DNA from: Amoebophrya sp. A120
Lineage: Eukaryota > Sar > Dinophyceae > Syndiniales > Amoebophryaceae
Length of the DNA: 64,000 nucleotides
Direction: 5' to 3'
Assembly: GCA_905178155.1 (NCBI GenBank)
Contig: CAJINV010000009.1
Span: forward strand, 1,547,907-1,611,906
In this document: one piece after another, positions 1 through 9,900 of the stretch
Layout of the letters: each line of letters starts with the position of its first letter
Position numbering within the stretch: the stretch's first letter is position 1
The notes under the pieces: model-generated
Told to the model about the DNA's origin: nothing
Databases searched by the model: none
Seen by the model: only the letters and a program-made list of their open reading frames with translations
Made by a program: the position numbers and the translations under genes

Positions 1-2
1 TT

Positions 3-137
3 CCTTTGGTGGACTGTGCCGGCAACGTGCGCAAGCTCCGGTTCGTGCAAGCGGCGAAGCCGCCGCGGAGGAAAAAGCGGGGCGCGGGTTGTGGAGAAGA
101 CGATGACGAGAATAGTGTGTCGTCCGAAGACTCTTAA
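3..137 (+). CDS. C-terminal fragment of an unrecognised protein (partial)
   Basis: An open frame enters from the left edge and runs 44 codons to TAA at 135-137. It begins PLVDCAGNVRKLRFVQA, continues with a basic patch (KPPRRKKRG) and ends in an acidic/serine tail (GEDDDENSVSSEDS). This composition, well-ordered residues followed by a charged tail, looks like a real protein C-terminus rather than chance, and the strand agrees with every other gene here. The family cannot be identified from so short a piece. It could instead be a last exon whose acceptor lies outside the window. Confidence 0.4.
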   Translation, partial: PLVDCAGNVRKLRFVQAAKPPRRKKRGAGCGEDDDENSVSSEDS

Positions 138-752
138 TGTTGAAACATCGAATGTGTATGCCTGCAGATCTCCGACTCTTGTCGTTTCTGCGAGAGCAAG
201 TACGTACCTCGATAAACAAGGGTATAACTACTGATAGTGATAGTGTTCGAACTCGAAGCTGTAGCTGCATAGCACGACAAGAAATTGAAGTGAGGTTTGC
301 ACAACACGGTGACACGATCTCAAGGTGCGCTATGGATTCTATCACAATGGTGTCGGTCGACCTGGATCAGCTTTAATGCACGTAGGTCGTGTACTACCAC
401 TAGCGGTGCAATGAATCGGTCGTGAGTAAAAACCGTGAAGATAATTCCTCATTCGGAACTACACCGTCAATTCGGTCTTATCGGTCACTCAGAGTCTCAT
501 GTTGTGTTGCCGGATGCAGCGCGCTGTCATTTGAGGTCAGGTGAAACGAAGCTAAAAACATCTTTACCCTGCTACTCTACTTGACCCCTAAGCCCACAAT
601 TTTTGGAAATTTCTAACTGTTCGCTATCTCTTTTTACATTCAATTCATCTTGCGGCATGTTTTCTCTGGCATTTGCTTTCACTGACTCCAATTTTAGGCC
701 GCCCTTAAGGCTACGCCCTTCTTGAATCATACAAAAGTCATTGCCACAAATC
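138..752. other. Intergenic, no gene seen
   Basis: Between the left-edge gene tail and the ATG at 753 I see only short overlapping frames and no family similarity. The stretch presumably holds the 3' region of the first gene and the promoter of the FAM221-like gene. No TATA-like box or other regulatory motif could be supported. Confidence 0.5.
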
Positions 753-3651
753 ATGCCTCGTCAGACGTCCCAAACGGCCTCCACTCCGTCGCGCAGCAGC
801 AAGATTGTTGCCGCCGCGGGCGTGTTTTTACAAACAATTCCGGGCGTTAACAGTCGCGCGCCCAATTTTGCGAAACTTTTGCGACGTTTTTGCGAGATTT
901 GCCGTTTTGGCCCAGATCAGTCACGAGGACTATTTTGCTGCAGCTGCGGGCGCTTTGGTAAAGCCCGGCCACCCGCGATCCTCCCCTGTTTTCGCGCCCT
1001 TGGAGCGGGGCAACGAGAAGGCCGACCCCGAGCGCGGCCCCGATCTCGAGCGGGCCGCATTAGCAAGCAGACTGGGGCTGCCCACACATCTCTCCCGGGC
1101 TGCCCCTTCCCCCTTTCCAAAGAAATAGGTAGCAAAGGACGCGGGCCAGGCTTTGCCTCAGCCCCGGGGGCAGGGCGTTGTGGCCGCCGGCGATCCGCCT
1201 TGCACCTGGCCGTATTCATTCTCCCTACCAGCCGAAGCCACTAGGGCCCAGCATTGGCAGGCTGGCAGACTGGCGCCCTGTGTGGTCGCCCCGGGTACCG
1301 GCCAGGGGGCCGGCCAGGCAGGACGGCGGCGGCCGTTGCCTTTGCAAGAGTGCGCCTTCTGCGCGCCACATTGGCTGCGCACAGGCCCGCTTCCTTGGGT
1401 GGCCCAGCGCGGCTGCAGCTGGTGCGCCTGGCCTTGAGGGGGTGTCTGTGGGATAGATTTTCCTTTGGCCGGCGGCCTTGTCGTGCGCAGCATGAATGCC
1501 TTGCCGGCGGGGGGAACTTTGAAAACTTGGGGGCGAGGAGGAAAAACGGACACAAGGGATGTCGGAATCTTCCGGCAGAAATTGCGCACAAAAAAATCGA
1601 CTTCGGGGAAAGCGAGCCAGTAAGCCTATTCGCAAAAATCTCGCAAAAATTTGGGACCCCTTTCGCAAAAATCTCGCAAAATTACTAAGCCTGTTCGACC
1701 ATGAAAAATGGGAAATCGGACAAATCGATTTGCGCCATATGCAATTTATAAGCCTGTTCGCAAAAATCTCGCAAAAATTTCGCAAAAATCCGGCATCCTT
1801 TTTTGCAAATTTCGCAGAAATCTCGCAAAAATCTCGCAGAATTCCCGGGAAAGCGAAAAAGCGCAAGGGGCCTGCCGCTTTTTGTGTGTTGCCCCGCTCC
1901 CAGCCTCGATCAGGGGTCGGCGGCCATGGCCCGGGGCGCCGACCTTTGGCCCCGCGCGCGCGCGGCCCAGGCAGGGGGTGGGCCATGTGGGCGACGCCGC
2001 CCGCCTAGGCACGGTCGCCGCTAGGCACCGGCGCCTGCCAAGGAAGGGCTCCGGGCCACGCACCCGCTATGTGGGGTGGCGGTGTGGCCCGGTGGGCTTC
2101 GCGTTGTCGTGGTGCTTGCAAGCGAGCCGGCAGCCGGGTGGCGCAGTTGCCTGCCAGCCTGCCGGCTTTTTTTGTTTGGCGGCCCGCGGTGTTCTATTAT
2201 GGAGCGCCTTAGCGGGGGCGCTGGCATGGGTTTGGCCGCACGCAGGGACCGCCGACGGACACCCCAGGTCGGTGGTCCGCTTTGTCTTCGCCCCATTCCT
2301 CTATTGGGCCTTGGCGCGCCTGCGGAAAGGCGACCATACCAGCGGGCTCAATTTTGAGCCCGGTGCTATGGTTGATCCCCGTTGTCGGGCTTCCCCGTCT
2401 CGCCTGTTGCCCCGGGGTTTCGGCCTGCTCTGTGGGGCGTGTGTGTCTTGTTGTGCCGTGACAAGCGTGGCGCCAGATGCAAAATTGCGAAACTCGCAAA
2501 AACCTCGCGGAAATCTCGCAAAATTGGGCCCCGCTCCGTTAACGCAGATTTTGTTTGTAATGTTTGGCCAGGCCAGGTCAAAAGAGCTAATGGAGCAGGA
2601 GGGAATGCAACTTGCCGAGGAAACTGGGCTGGACGTATTTTGGCGGCCAAAGCAAGATGTGAAAACCCTGGCCAATGTCGCGATGCGCAAGAACGGCAGC
2701 AGTGTGCTTGGATTTCAGCGCGACATCGATTATTGTGCCCGGGTCGGGCCCAATGCCATGTGCTTCTGCGGGTTTTGTTTTCAGCAACACGCCCCGAGCG
2801 CTCGGCTCGCGGATGCGGACGGGTTTGGCTGGAAAAAGAGCTTGCATAACATGGCGCGGGCACACAACCCCAAGTACGACTGGTCCTTCGCTGATGATAT
2901 CGCGCCCGAAAACGACACTCCCTGCTCCAGATTCCGGTTTTTTCCCTGCACTGCCGCGGAGCGGTCGACGCTGGACATGCGCGAAGTGTTTCAGCACAAC
3001 CGCGTGAAAGACGTGAGTCTGACAGAAGAAGAGAAGCGGCAGGGGGTCGAAGCCGGCTTGTGCATGAACTGCGGCCTGAGTCCCACGGTGCATAATGTGG
3101 AAACGCTTCTCTGTCCAATGGCCTCAACGCAGCCTGGTGCGAACCGGACCCGGACAAGATACGAGTCCGCGTGGGAGTGCGTCGTGTGCGATCGAAAGTG
3201 GGAGGACCATGAGACCGTGGTGCAGCTGCGCGAGGAGCTGGACCCCTATCAGGTGAAGGCACCGAATGACGCCAGAGTCATCCCCCTAGGGCAGATTCTC
3301 AACGAGAATAGCTATGGACTGCTGGGCAATTACCGGGATTCAGACCACTATCTGGACAAGAACCTGAAGCACCGGATAGCGCGGGAGAACGATGCCTTCC
3401 GAGAACAACTCAAGATGCCTGCGCGAGGGAAGTGCATCGTGCCGGCGGAAGGCAGACCGGGCCTGCACGTGGAGCGTTTTTTTGATATCCCTTTGCGGGG
3501 CAAAGACGCACTACCTACGATGATTGACACCTCTGGCGCGTTTCAGGGGCGAGGGAGCATGGCATACGGTAATTCTGGGAAAAAAGAGGACGATGTTGGT
3601 TCTGAATTTGTCGGCCAACGTGCGGACGGGTCCTGGTCACACATTTGCTAG
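753..3651 (+). CDS. FAM221-like Cys-cluster protein, coding sequence interrupted by a 1.7-kb element
   Basis: The 3' part (from 2566) encodes four spaced Cys/His clusters resembling the FAM221A/B family, which is thought to bind zinc and whose function is poorly known. They are CARVGPNAMCFCGFC...H, CSRFRFFPC, CMNCGLSPTVH and CVVCDRKWEDHE, roughly at residues 59-75, 122-130, 168-178 and 207-218 counted from the ATG at 2560. The 5' part is 753-827 (MPRQTSQTASTPSRSS, ending AAAGVF). Removing 828-2560 plus one copy of the TGTTT duplication joins the parts in frame as AAAGVF-GQARSKEL, a protein of about 386 residues. A canonical GT-AG intron (822-2547) also keeps frame and gives about 390 residues. 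If the element is not spliced out, translation could start at ATG 2560, which the insertion itself creates. Assignment rests on Cys spacing read by eye. Confidence 0.65.
828..908 (+). repeat. Left terminal inverted repeat of the 828-2560 element
   Basis: It pairs with the complement of 2479-2560. The first 10 bases are identical. CGTTAAC (845-851), GCCCAATTTTGCG (860-872) and GTTTTTGCGAG (886-896) are shared with the other end. I estimate about 70-75 percent identity by eye. Confidence 0.75.
1618..1850 (+). repeat. Clustered CGCAAAAATCTCG repeats inside the element
   Basis: CGCAAAAATCTCGCAAAA-type words recur at about 1629, 1664, 1758 and 1820-1840. Three copies are preceded by TAAGCCTRTTCG (near 1620, 1685 and 1749). 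The same word, in looser form, makes up the inner parts of both terminal repeats. The cluster may be a remnant of nested or rearranged element ends, or an array of binding sites; neither is shown by the sequence. Confidence 0.6.
2479..2560 (-). repeat. Right terminal inverted repeat of the 828-2560 element
   Basis: Inverted partner of 828-908. Its terminal bases GTTTGTAA abut the TGTTT duplication, so the junction reads GTAATGTTT and contains a new ATG at 2560-2562 in frame with the downstream Cys-cluster protein. Confidence 0.75.
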
Positions 3652-4222
3652 ATTTTTTGGTCAAACGAATACAAATTAATCTAAGTGTACATCTGTAGCT
3701 GCAGTGCAGCACGACTATTGTCGTATCTGGTTCGGTTTCTGCTTGCAATGATTTGTTTGTCCGCCGAGCGACATCATCTTCAATTGTAATTGTAATCTTC
3801 AATTTCACAGGTCATTTATACATGCATAGCATCCAGCACTTCCACTTCAATCACCACAGCCGATATTGTACGAAGCGTTTCTGTTTCAAGTATTCTTGCT
3901 CATTCAAAGATGACACTCTATCTCCCATGTTCGAAGTGTAGCTGTGGCACATGATAGCACTTTCAACGAAGAGTGAGGTAGTGTTGAAACATCTGTAAAA
4001 AAAAGGTAGACAGTGACTGTGCCTGATATTCAGACGTGGGATGACGATAAAGAAAAACTGCAATGCATCAAAATGCATGCAGGTGATGGAATTCTCACCG
4101 TGTGTTTTCCTCTGTCAAGATCCATCGCGCAATTCGAAAGAGATTGATCAGCTTAGCAAATTACCTCTGTGAAGGGAAGCATGTACTAGACAGGTGCGTC
4201 TTGAGATCGTGTACGAAATAAG
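3652..4222. other. Intergenic, no gene seen
   Basis: AT-richer sequence after the FAM221-like stop with only short unconvincing frames and no RNA gene or repeat that I can support. Confidence 0.5.
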
Positions 4223-4545
4223 ATGGGTAGCATTGATGAAATTCTCCGCCTCCAGGTTTTGTTGAGGCGCCTCTTGTGAAACAAAGCTCGTCGATCGATG
4301 CACCTGTCAAGAGGCCACCGCCAACCCCCACCCATAGCAAGCGAGAAACTAAATCTGTGATCTGTAATTCCAAGAGTAAGACAACCCGATCTATCTGCCC
4401 GGAACGCTTCGGGGAGGTTCAGGCAGCCGTCGACGCTGCAGTGCAGGAGAAGGAGGAAATTTTGTTGAATAAAAACGAACATGTCCGCAAGATCAATGCT
4501 CTGCGTCGCGAGCGCGAGCATGCTGCAGCTGCAGCCGCAGCGTAA
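4223..4545 (+). CDS. Possible small two-exon protein, Ala-rich helical C-terminus
   Basis: ATG 4223 opens MGSIDEILRLQ. A GT at 4256 and an AG at 4310-4311 would remove a 56-nt intron in phase and join it to a frame ending at TAA 4543-4545. The product is about 89 residues: a proline-rich stretch (RPPPTPTHSKRE), then a charged segment predicted to be helical (FGEVQAAVDAAVQEKEE, LNKNEHVRKINALRRERE) and a final run of alanines. The helical composition suggests a coiled coil. No family is recognised. The evidence is the in-phase join and residue composition only, so this may be a chance frame. Confidence 0.35.
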
Positions 4546-6991
4546 GGTGTAGAAAGCCTCAATAGTAGTGGGTTTGTTTTTTCTGTTTCCTGGACCTGTC
4601 CTTCTCTCCTACAGGGTTAAGTTCTTGAAGGTTCGTCATTTTTTGAAAACGTCATCTTCTGTTATTTGTATGTTCAAAACCCTGACGCCCACTTAATGTA
4701 AGGGCTTAAGTTAAGACAAATGCGCCGGGTGGCCTAACGCCCTTACCTAAACCGCGCTGGGGGCTTGCAAATTCTATTGCCGAAAGCGATGGTCTTTGTA
4801 GGTCAACGTGAGTCCGCTGGTTGGGGGCTACAGCGTAATTTTCCTGGCTAAGCATGCGCATAATTTTCTACAGAAGCCGTTCGATGTCTCTAGGTCGGTT
4901 GACATGCTCTCAGCACGGTATGATCAAAAGTTCTCGAGTTGTTCTAAGCGTATCCAAGTTCGAAAACTGCGAGTGAAGACAAAGCAGCTTCAATCTCGTC
5001 ACGCATACCGTCCTAAGTGCAACTGCGCAAGAAGAGGCACGAGATAGATCGACTAGCATTTTTGAGAGGCGGTTCTTGTTTTTTCCGGAGGAAGTAGTTG
5101 CGCAACATTTTTATAAGCCAAGCAGTACTAAAGTTGAGGTCAGGACCAGTTTAAAGCTTTACCAGGCAGTTTCTGTAGTAGCAGCGTGCGAGCGACCCAG
5201 GCCTAAGTCAAAAAGCAAGTGCAAAAGCCTTTTTTAAAATTTTTTTTTCCCTTATCGCTTTTTTCTAGTTACACAACGTCCCTACCGCCGCTTTCGAGCG
5301 AGCATTTGTAAACTTACTCTTTATGAGTATTTACAAAAAACTATCTGATCTGATCTGATCTGATCAGTGTGGATGAAGCATTAGAGAGAAGAAATTTCGA
5401 TCAGGGTTGCCTGGATTTGCAGAAGCGTCATGATTTTTCTTGTCGGTCCTACGTCCATAAAATTAAAAACCATGAACCCCCCACAGTCAAACAGCAAAAC
5501 TGCGCAAGGAGATTTTCAGTAGCCGGAAACAGTGTATGATATCTATACGGCTTGTAGTTATTCGTTTTGATTTTGAAGCCTTGAGGCTGGTACAATCTTT
5601 CGCAACTGTTTATTTTCGGCGGATAACGACTCTTGAACGAACAACGAGGACATCGAAAAATTTTCCATGGTGAACAACAACAAGGTGACCTTCTTACGAG
5701 CAGCTAGTTGCAAAAGCAAAAAGTAGAGAAGCGCAACACTGTACTGGAAAACGACTCGATTCTTTCACGTAGAATCACGCGCTTTCAGAATCTATTGAAA
5801 AGCGACTAGGTTCTTTCATGTTTTTTTTATAACTGTAGCACACGTTCACATTCAGAATTCAGATTCAGTAGTAACTGCTGCCAAAGGGCGACTGTCTATT
5901 TGTTCTTATTTTTACCGCAGTATCTATCAGATGCAAAGTCAAGTGGTAGACTTCTGGTACTGTTCTACGTAACAACCAACGCGAAGAGGTACAGCAGATT
6001 TGTAAAGAAACTCGCTCGCTACTCACCCTACAAAACCTCCTACCTAGAAATACAATATAAGTACATAGATGCGGCAAGTTGACGACTTTTTTTCTTTGTG
6101 ATCAACTTGTCTCTCTAGTCTTTGATTGTCCACAACTTCGAACGAGGAGATTGTCCACAACTGCAGCGTAGTTAGGTGGTAGCAAAGCGTAAAAGGCTAA
6201 AAAGAAAAAATAAAAAACAAGAAGAAGTTCCTCCTGCTCGTCACAGCACAACTTTTAGACTTTTCAGCTCAACAACCTCTCGATCACTTCACAGACTTTT
6301 AGAAGCTACAGCTTTTTACTCACAACAGAAACAGTTCATGCAGGCTTTTTACCTTTTCAAAACAGCAATTTTAACAGACGACAACTCCTGTTCAGGAGCA
6401 GTTCTATCAGTCGACTTTGTAACTTTTAGCCAACCAGGTAGCTTTCGACAACAAAAAGACTTTAGATTAAGGCTCTCTTTCCTCGAAGACAACTTTTCTG
6501 AAAAACACGTTTTTGACATTGACTTACGACACACGTTTTAACTTTTCAACAACAGCTTTTTACTTGCAGCAGCAGACTTTTAACTTTCGACGCTTCTACC
6601 TTTCTAAGTTTTACAGCAGGGTAGACAAGTTAGGCTCTCGCTCCTAGCAACAGTCCATTTTTCTAAGGCAGAGGCCAAAGCAGCTCTGCCAAGTGGTCCT
6701 TTTTCTTGAAATAGCGCTAATCATGTGAGGGGAAACACAAACTTCCAAACGGTTCCACATGACCTTCAACAACAAACAAACAAACAAACTTCGAACGAGG
6801 AAAATTAATCTCCATCTGTATAAACTAGTTGCATTTATCTTGCTTTATTTCACTATCATATCTCCGCAGTTGAGAGAACTATTACCTACCTTCACTAGAA
6901 GTAGTGCACGTTTCTTCCACTGCTGGTCCGTAGTTCGTTGTGTTATTATTTGCACGTCGTGTCCAACTCCAAGTCCAATCGGGCGAACAAC
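4546..6991. other. Long AT-rich intergenic region
   Basis: No convincing gene in about 2.4 kb. It holds a short GATCT tandem repeat (near 5345-5366). Around 6230-6600 there are loosely repeated words such as CAGCTTTTTAC and AACTTTTAGAC. A 121-codon frame at 6176-6541 is low in complexity, lies in this repetitive stretch and was not accepted as a gene. The promoter of the 6992 gene should lie at the right end. Confidence 0.45.
5345..5366. repeat. GATCT microsatellite
   Basis: About four head-to-tail copies of the 5-mer CTGAT/GATCT within an AT-rich non-coding stretch. Confidence 0.8.
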
Positions 6992-9900
6992 ATGGCACGA
7001 TTCTATTGGTGCCGGGCGCATTTTTCGCCTGTCATACTGAGCTGGATCACCACCTTCCTACTTTTGAACAATCCGGCCCTCCCCACTGGGATTGTGTCAG
7101 CGCACGAAGTCCTGGAGAAAGTTGTCTTCGAGGTTGAATGGAATGCGAAAACGGGCGAGGCAAGACTCAAGTTGCGAAGTCCTGGCCCTGCCCCCCAGAC
7201 CGACGAGCTCTCCGAATTCAGCGGCGATGACGCTCGATCCGATGACGCATCGTTTCCACAGGCGGGCGCACCGGCGCTTCGCGCAGCCCCGCAGACCGAC
7301 ACAGTGAAGGAGCAGTCCTACAGACTGCGGAAATTCGCAGCGCAGGAACGGGAAAGACTCGAGCAGACGGGTGTCTGGCCTGCGGTTCTGGAGTTCCAGA
7401 TTCTGCCATCCGCAGTCACAGAAGAAGAATTGCAGAGGCGCATGCTGGAAGAGAAGGCGCAGCACGATTTGCAAGAGCAAATTTGTGCGAAAATGGCAGG
7501 GATGGCGGTAATATCAGTCCCACCTTCTGAGCAGCGGCGTGCAGAACAAGTCGTGCCAGGAATGCCCTCAGCCCACTCGGTGAAATTATCCTCACCCGCC
7601 GGGGGCAGCTCTCCTGACATGAGCGCGCCGTCTTGCAGCAGCTGGGTGCCTTCCGCGGAGCTGATGGAACTGCGGAGGCAGCTGGAGGAGAGCCAGGAGT
7701 TCCCAACCAGCATCCGGGTACTGCGTGACGTTCTTAGCACCGCCGTCGTTGACCGTTCGAAGAACACGCACCGCACAAACGCGGCGGCGCAAATGCGAAA
7801 ACACCAGGTCGGGCGGGAGGCGGAGTCGTATTCGCAGGCGAGGGCGCCAGCGCCAGCAGGGCAAGCGCAAGTTCCAACACCTTACCCAGCAGCTTCTTCG
7901 CAGGAGGGCAGTGCTCTATCCAGCGCTGGCTACTCCATTTCGTATCCGAAGCTGCGGCTTAAAAAGTTGGGCAGGCGCCTCCCGCTTCCAGCTTCACCGC
8001 CCCGCGCGAATCCGCCCATGTCCTCGTCTCTGTCTGCCGTCCCACTGGAGACACTCAGCCTGCAGGTTGTACCCGGGTTTTTCGGCAATGATCCTAAGGA
8101 GTTTCCCAGAGGGCGTTTGCGAGAACAGGAGCCGAGCGACCTGGTCGATATCCATCTTCTGGGCAACGGTTGGGACACGTCTTACGCAGGGTTCCACCGA
8201 AAGCTTACCTACTGGCCCGCCGATGGTCGGTGCGCAAAGCTCCGCGATGGCCATTGGGCTTTGCCCTCGGCGTTCCGGGAACGCCTGTGGGATTACAACC
8301 AAGAGGAATTCGAGACCCCGGCTTCGGAGGAGGACCGAGAACGTGATCCGGGATGTATGAACACCGGTCCGGTTCACCGCAAGGATATGGAGCGCAAAAA
8401 GAAGAAACTTCTCCGCGAGTGGGCGGGCGCCAAGTATCTGACGTTTGAGCTGAACCGCCGCGTGAACATGTGCCAGCAAACCCTGGACGCCGCTCGTCGC
8501 AATCTCGGAGATCTCGCCGCACCAGACCGTAGCGGCGCATCCAGCGCCGAGCATCAGCCGCGCCCGGGAAGGACCGCCGAGCAAATCGCCGTGCTACAAT
8601 CTCGGAAAGAAGAGGCGAAGACGGCGCTGCAGTCGGCACAGACGGAGCTGCAGTCTGAGCACACTCGGCTCGAGCAGACGCCGCCAGCGACACAGTGGGA
8701 CGAGATCAAGCGCACGCTGCGCCGCAGTGGAGCACCAGAGGCGTTGCGGCAGGGTTTGAAGGCGGAAAAAGAAGCACTGGACGAAGCGCTGCAGACATAT
8801 GACCAGTTGCTGCAGAATCTCGCCCAGGGACTGGTCGAGCCTGCTTATCACATACCGAACCTGCACGTATGGCGAGTCCGAAAAGTGTCCGCTGACAACG
8901 ATATCGCTGACGAAGTTTTCGAGGACGACGACGCCTACCAGAAGGAGCTCGCGGCGCAGCTGCAGCAGAACGGCGCGAGTCGGCTTGCGCCCTTTCAGCA
9001 CGGCAACGAGCAGCTGCGCGCGATTAAGGAGACCAATACGGCAGACAGCCTTCCACCGCTCAATACCAGCGAAGGCACGAGCCAGCGGGTCATACCAGAG
9101 TACGCCAGTGCTGCTGCACCTGTGCCGGAAGGCAGCACGCATCCACCGGAGGTGACTCAAGAACGCAGTGGGAAGAAGAAAAACAGTTTTTCCTCGTAAA
9201 CAGTTTCTCCTCGTTGGGAGTTGGTCTTAGCCTTCCCCTAAGCAGCAAAGTGCTTCAAATTAAAGCACGAGCGTCCAAAATCAAGAAGGACCTGATGAGC
9301 AAGGCGGGTCAAGCGGTGCGCCGAGGACGGGAAAGAGGACGCAGCAGCAGCAAGGCGTCGCGTGTGCACGTCGCATCCTCTGGGTCTGGCGCGCGCGGCG
9401 ACACTTTTTACAGCGTTGTCCCTCCGGCTGGTTTTGGGCTGGCGTTGGCATCGGGGTCATCTGGAGCCGCGGCAAGAGGACCTGCAAAGCACGGCACAGG
9501 AGCAGCCTCATCGGCGGACGGTGTGTGGTCGAGACAAGAAAGTCATTCAAGTGCTGCGTTGACATCAGGCCGGTCCTCATCACTCTTGTCGTCATCTAGC
9601 AGGAGTCGGTCTCGATCTCGGTTTCGGTCGGGCTCGAGCGAGCGTGCCTGCCATTCAGGAAAAAGCGACCACTCGCTTGGCGACATCGCGAGCCCACCCA
9701 GTCCGCGAACCTCGGGACGGGGGAGTTTCAATCTGAAGCGTGGAGCAGGTGACGAGGGCTCCATATCATCCTTCTCGTCGTCCGACCTTGCTGCTGTGAA
9801 AAGACTGCTCAAACAGGATGTGTTTGCCTACCCGACCGTTGTCGATTCGCAGGGAGGCGACACGCTGCAAGAGACGGCCAGCGAAAACCACTTTATGGTG

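Larger units (their letters stand above)
828..2560. mobile_element. GC-rich non-autonomous TIR element inserted in a coding exon (introner-like)
   Basis: The outermost 10 bases match perfectly in inverted orientation (TTACAAACAA at 828-837; its complement at 2551-2560). Similarity continues inward for about 80 bp with one gap, including shared CGTTAAC, GCCCAATTTTGCG and GTTTTTGCGAG blocks. The element is flanked by the direct repeat TGTTT (823-827 and 2561-2565), as expected of a 5-bp target-site duplication. The interior is very GC-rich, with only chance open frames on both strands and no transposase that I recognise, so it would be a non-autonomous (MITE-like) copy. Removing the element and one TGTTT restores the host reading frame. 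Elements that act as introns and carry TIRs and target duplications (introners) are known from several protists, including dinoflagellate relatives such as Amoebophrya. Whether this copy is spliced cannot be told from DNA. Confidence 0.75.

Noticed and set aside
1708-2559. Upstream extension of the FAM221-like frame
   Set aside because: It reads through the GC-rich mobile element and its TIR; the product has no protein-like pattern before 2560.
6176-6541. 121-codon gene
   Set aside because: Lies in a stretch of short repeated T-rich words; no ordered protein pattern.
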